A stretch of 5,612 nt of DNA from Methanocella_A sp964548585. GTDB taxonomy: Archaea > Halobacteriota > Methanocellia > Methanocellales > Methanocellaceae. Of the stretch, positions 5,250 through 5,612 are shown piece by piece. Each line of letters begins with the position of its first letter. The first letter of the stretch is position 1. The stretch spans positions 1 through 5,612 of the forward strand of contig CAZJRS010000120.1 in NCBI GenBank assembly GCA_964548585.1, written 5' to 3'. Below the pieces are notes generated by a model. It was not told the DNA's origin. It saw only the letters and a list, made by a program, of their open reading frames with translations, and ran no database searches. Both the position numbers and the translations under genes were made by a program.

Positions 5250-5326
5250 GATTAACCATTATACACGTTAAAAACATGTGACGTCTCATGAAAAACTTGT
5301 TGTTTAGGCTATGGTTGAAAAACCGC

Positions 5327-5409
5327 CAAGTGCGCCAAGGGTCCAAATGTGCCAAGGACATTTTTGATTTGGGTTCACATAACAACCTAAACCAAACTTG
5401 GCGCACTTG
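5327..5409. repeat. 13-bp inverted repeat with CGCCAAG words
   Basis: CAAGTGCGCCAAG (5327-5339) is the exact reverse complement of CTTGGCGCACTTG (5397-5409), with 57 bases between. A related direct word, GTGCCAAGG, sits at 5349-5357. The arms could form a cruciform or RNA stem, or be two copies of a dispersed intergenic word in opposite directions. Confidence 0.7.
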
Positions 5410-5558
5410 CAGGCTGTCCCATAATTGATCGTGGATGAACAAACGGGTGATGTTCCTCCATTTTATACATTTTCAGATTTATCAATTCAAGGTCAGGACA
5501 ACCCCCGTATATTGGATCGGTATCAGATGTTGCATATGAGCCTGGGGAAGTAAACGAT

Positions 5559-5589
5559 CGCTGCGCTGTGCCTGTGCCACACAGATTTC
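5559..5589 (-). repeat. 31-bp inverted repeat, right copy
   Basis: Exact reverse complement of 217-247. The two copies enclose 5311 bases containing every gene in the window. A related CACAG word continues just after it (5589-5593), in line with membership of a CACAG-rich intergenic repeat family. Confidence 0.85.
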
Positions 5590-5612
5590 ACAGATTGATT
5601 TCGATTGCACAG

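Larger units (their letters stand above)
5027..5612. other. Non-coding repeat-rich region upstream of TPR gene 2
   Basis: No credible gene is present. A minus-strand frame at 5188-5442 is composed of repeat sequence and has no family pattern. The region holds clustered AACGCCAA-type words (5214-5249), a 13-bp inverted repeat around CGCCAAG words (5327-5409), and the right copy of the 31-bp inverted repeat (5559-5589). I see no strong TATA box for TPR gene 2. Confidence 0.6.

Noticed and set aside
5188..5442. Minus-strand frame of 84 codons
   Set aside because: Built from intergenic repeat words, with no ribosome site or family pattern.
5494..5552. Possible TPR remnant reading GQDNPRILDRYQMLHMSLGK
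   Set aside because: It loosely resembles a TPR first helix, but it is a single short stretch with no register or DNA match to either TPR gene.

Overview
The window most likely comes from a methanogenic or related euryarchaeon of the Methanocella/Methanosarcina type. This is inferred from gene content and signals: an Isf-type iron-sulfur flavoprotein, two proteins built almost entirely of tetratricopeptide (TPR) repeats, an orphan HicB-like small protein, TATA-box promoters at short distances from starts, and TPR genes embedded in long repeat-rich intergenic DNA. No tRNA, rRNA, CRISPR array, transposase or integrase was seen.

Layout. Positions 1-292 are non-coding, with decayed short repeats and the left copy of a 31-bp inverted repeat. 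293-1075 (minus) is a 260-residue flavoprotein with an FMN-binding loop and a compact four-cysteine cluster motif. 1076-1541 is a divergent intergenic region dominated by a 252-bp near-palindrome (1183-1434) with about 100-bp arms. It ends in a TATA box and a small palindrome just before the next gene. 1542-2459 (plus) is an eight-repeat TPR protein. 2471-3645 is a dead second copy of this TPR gene, split in two by a 223-codon membrane-anchored gene (2759-3430) that resembles a transglutaminase-like family but has lost its catalytic cysteine and histidine. The 3' part of the dead copy holds a 99-bp stretch identical to the live gene except for one extra GA, which shifts the frame. 3729-3971 (minus) is the HicB-like protein, with TATA candidates and an adjacent 9-bp inverted repeat. 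4130-5026 (minus) is a second, distinct eight-repeat TPR protein. 5027-5612 is non-coding, repeat-rich DNA and contains the right copy of the 31-bp inverted repeat.

How the genes fit together. No operon or pathway is evident: the live genes are single units separated by long spacers. The main story is genome dynamics: TPR gene duplication, decay, insertion of a foreign gene into the dead copy, probable recent gene conversion, and several families of intergenic inverted repeats. The strongest candidates for something undescribed are the 252-bp near-palindrome between divergent promoters and the 31-bp inverted repeat bracketing almost the whole window.
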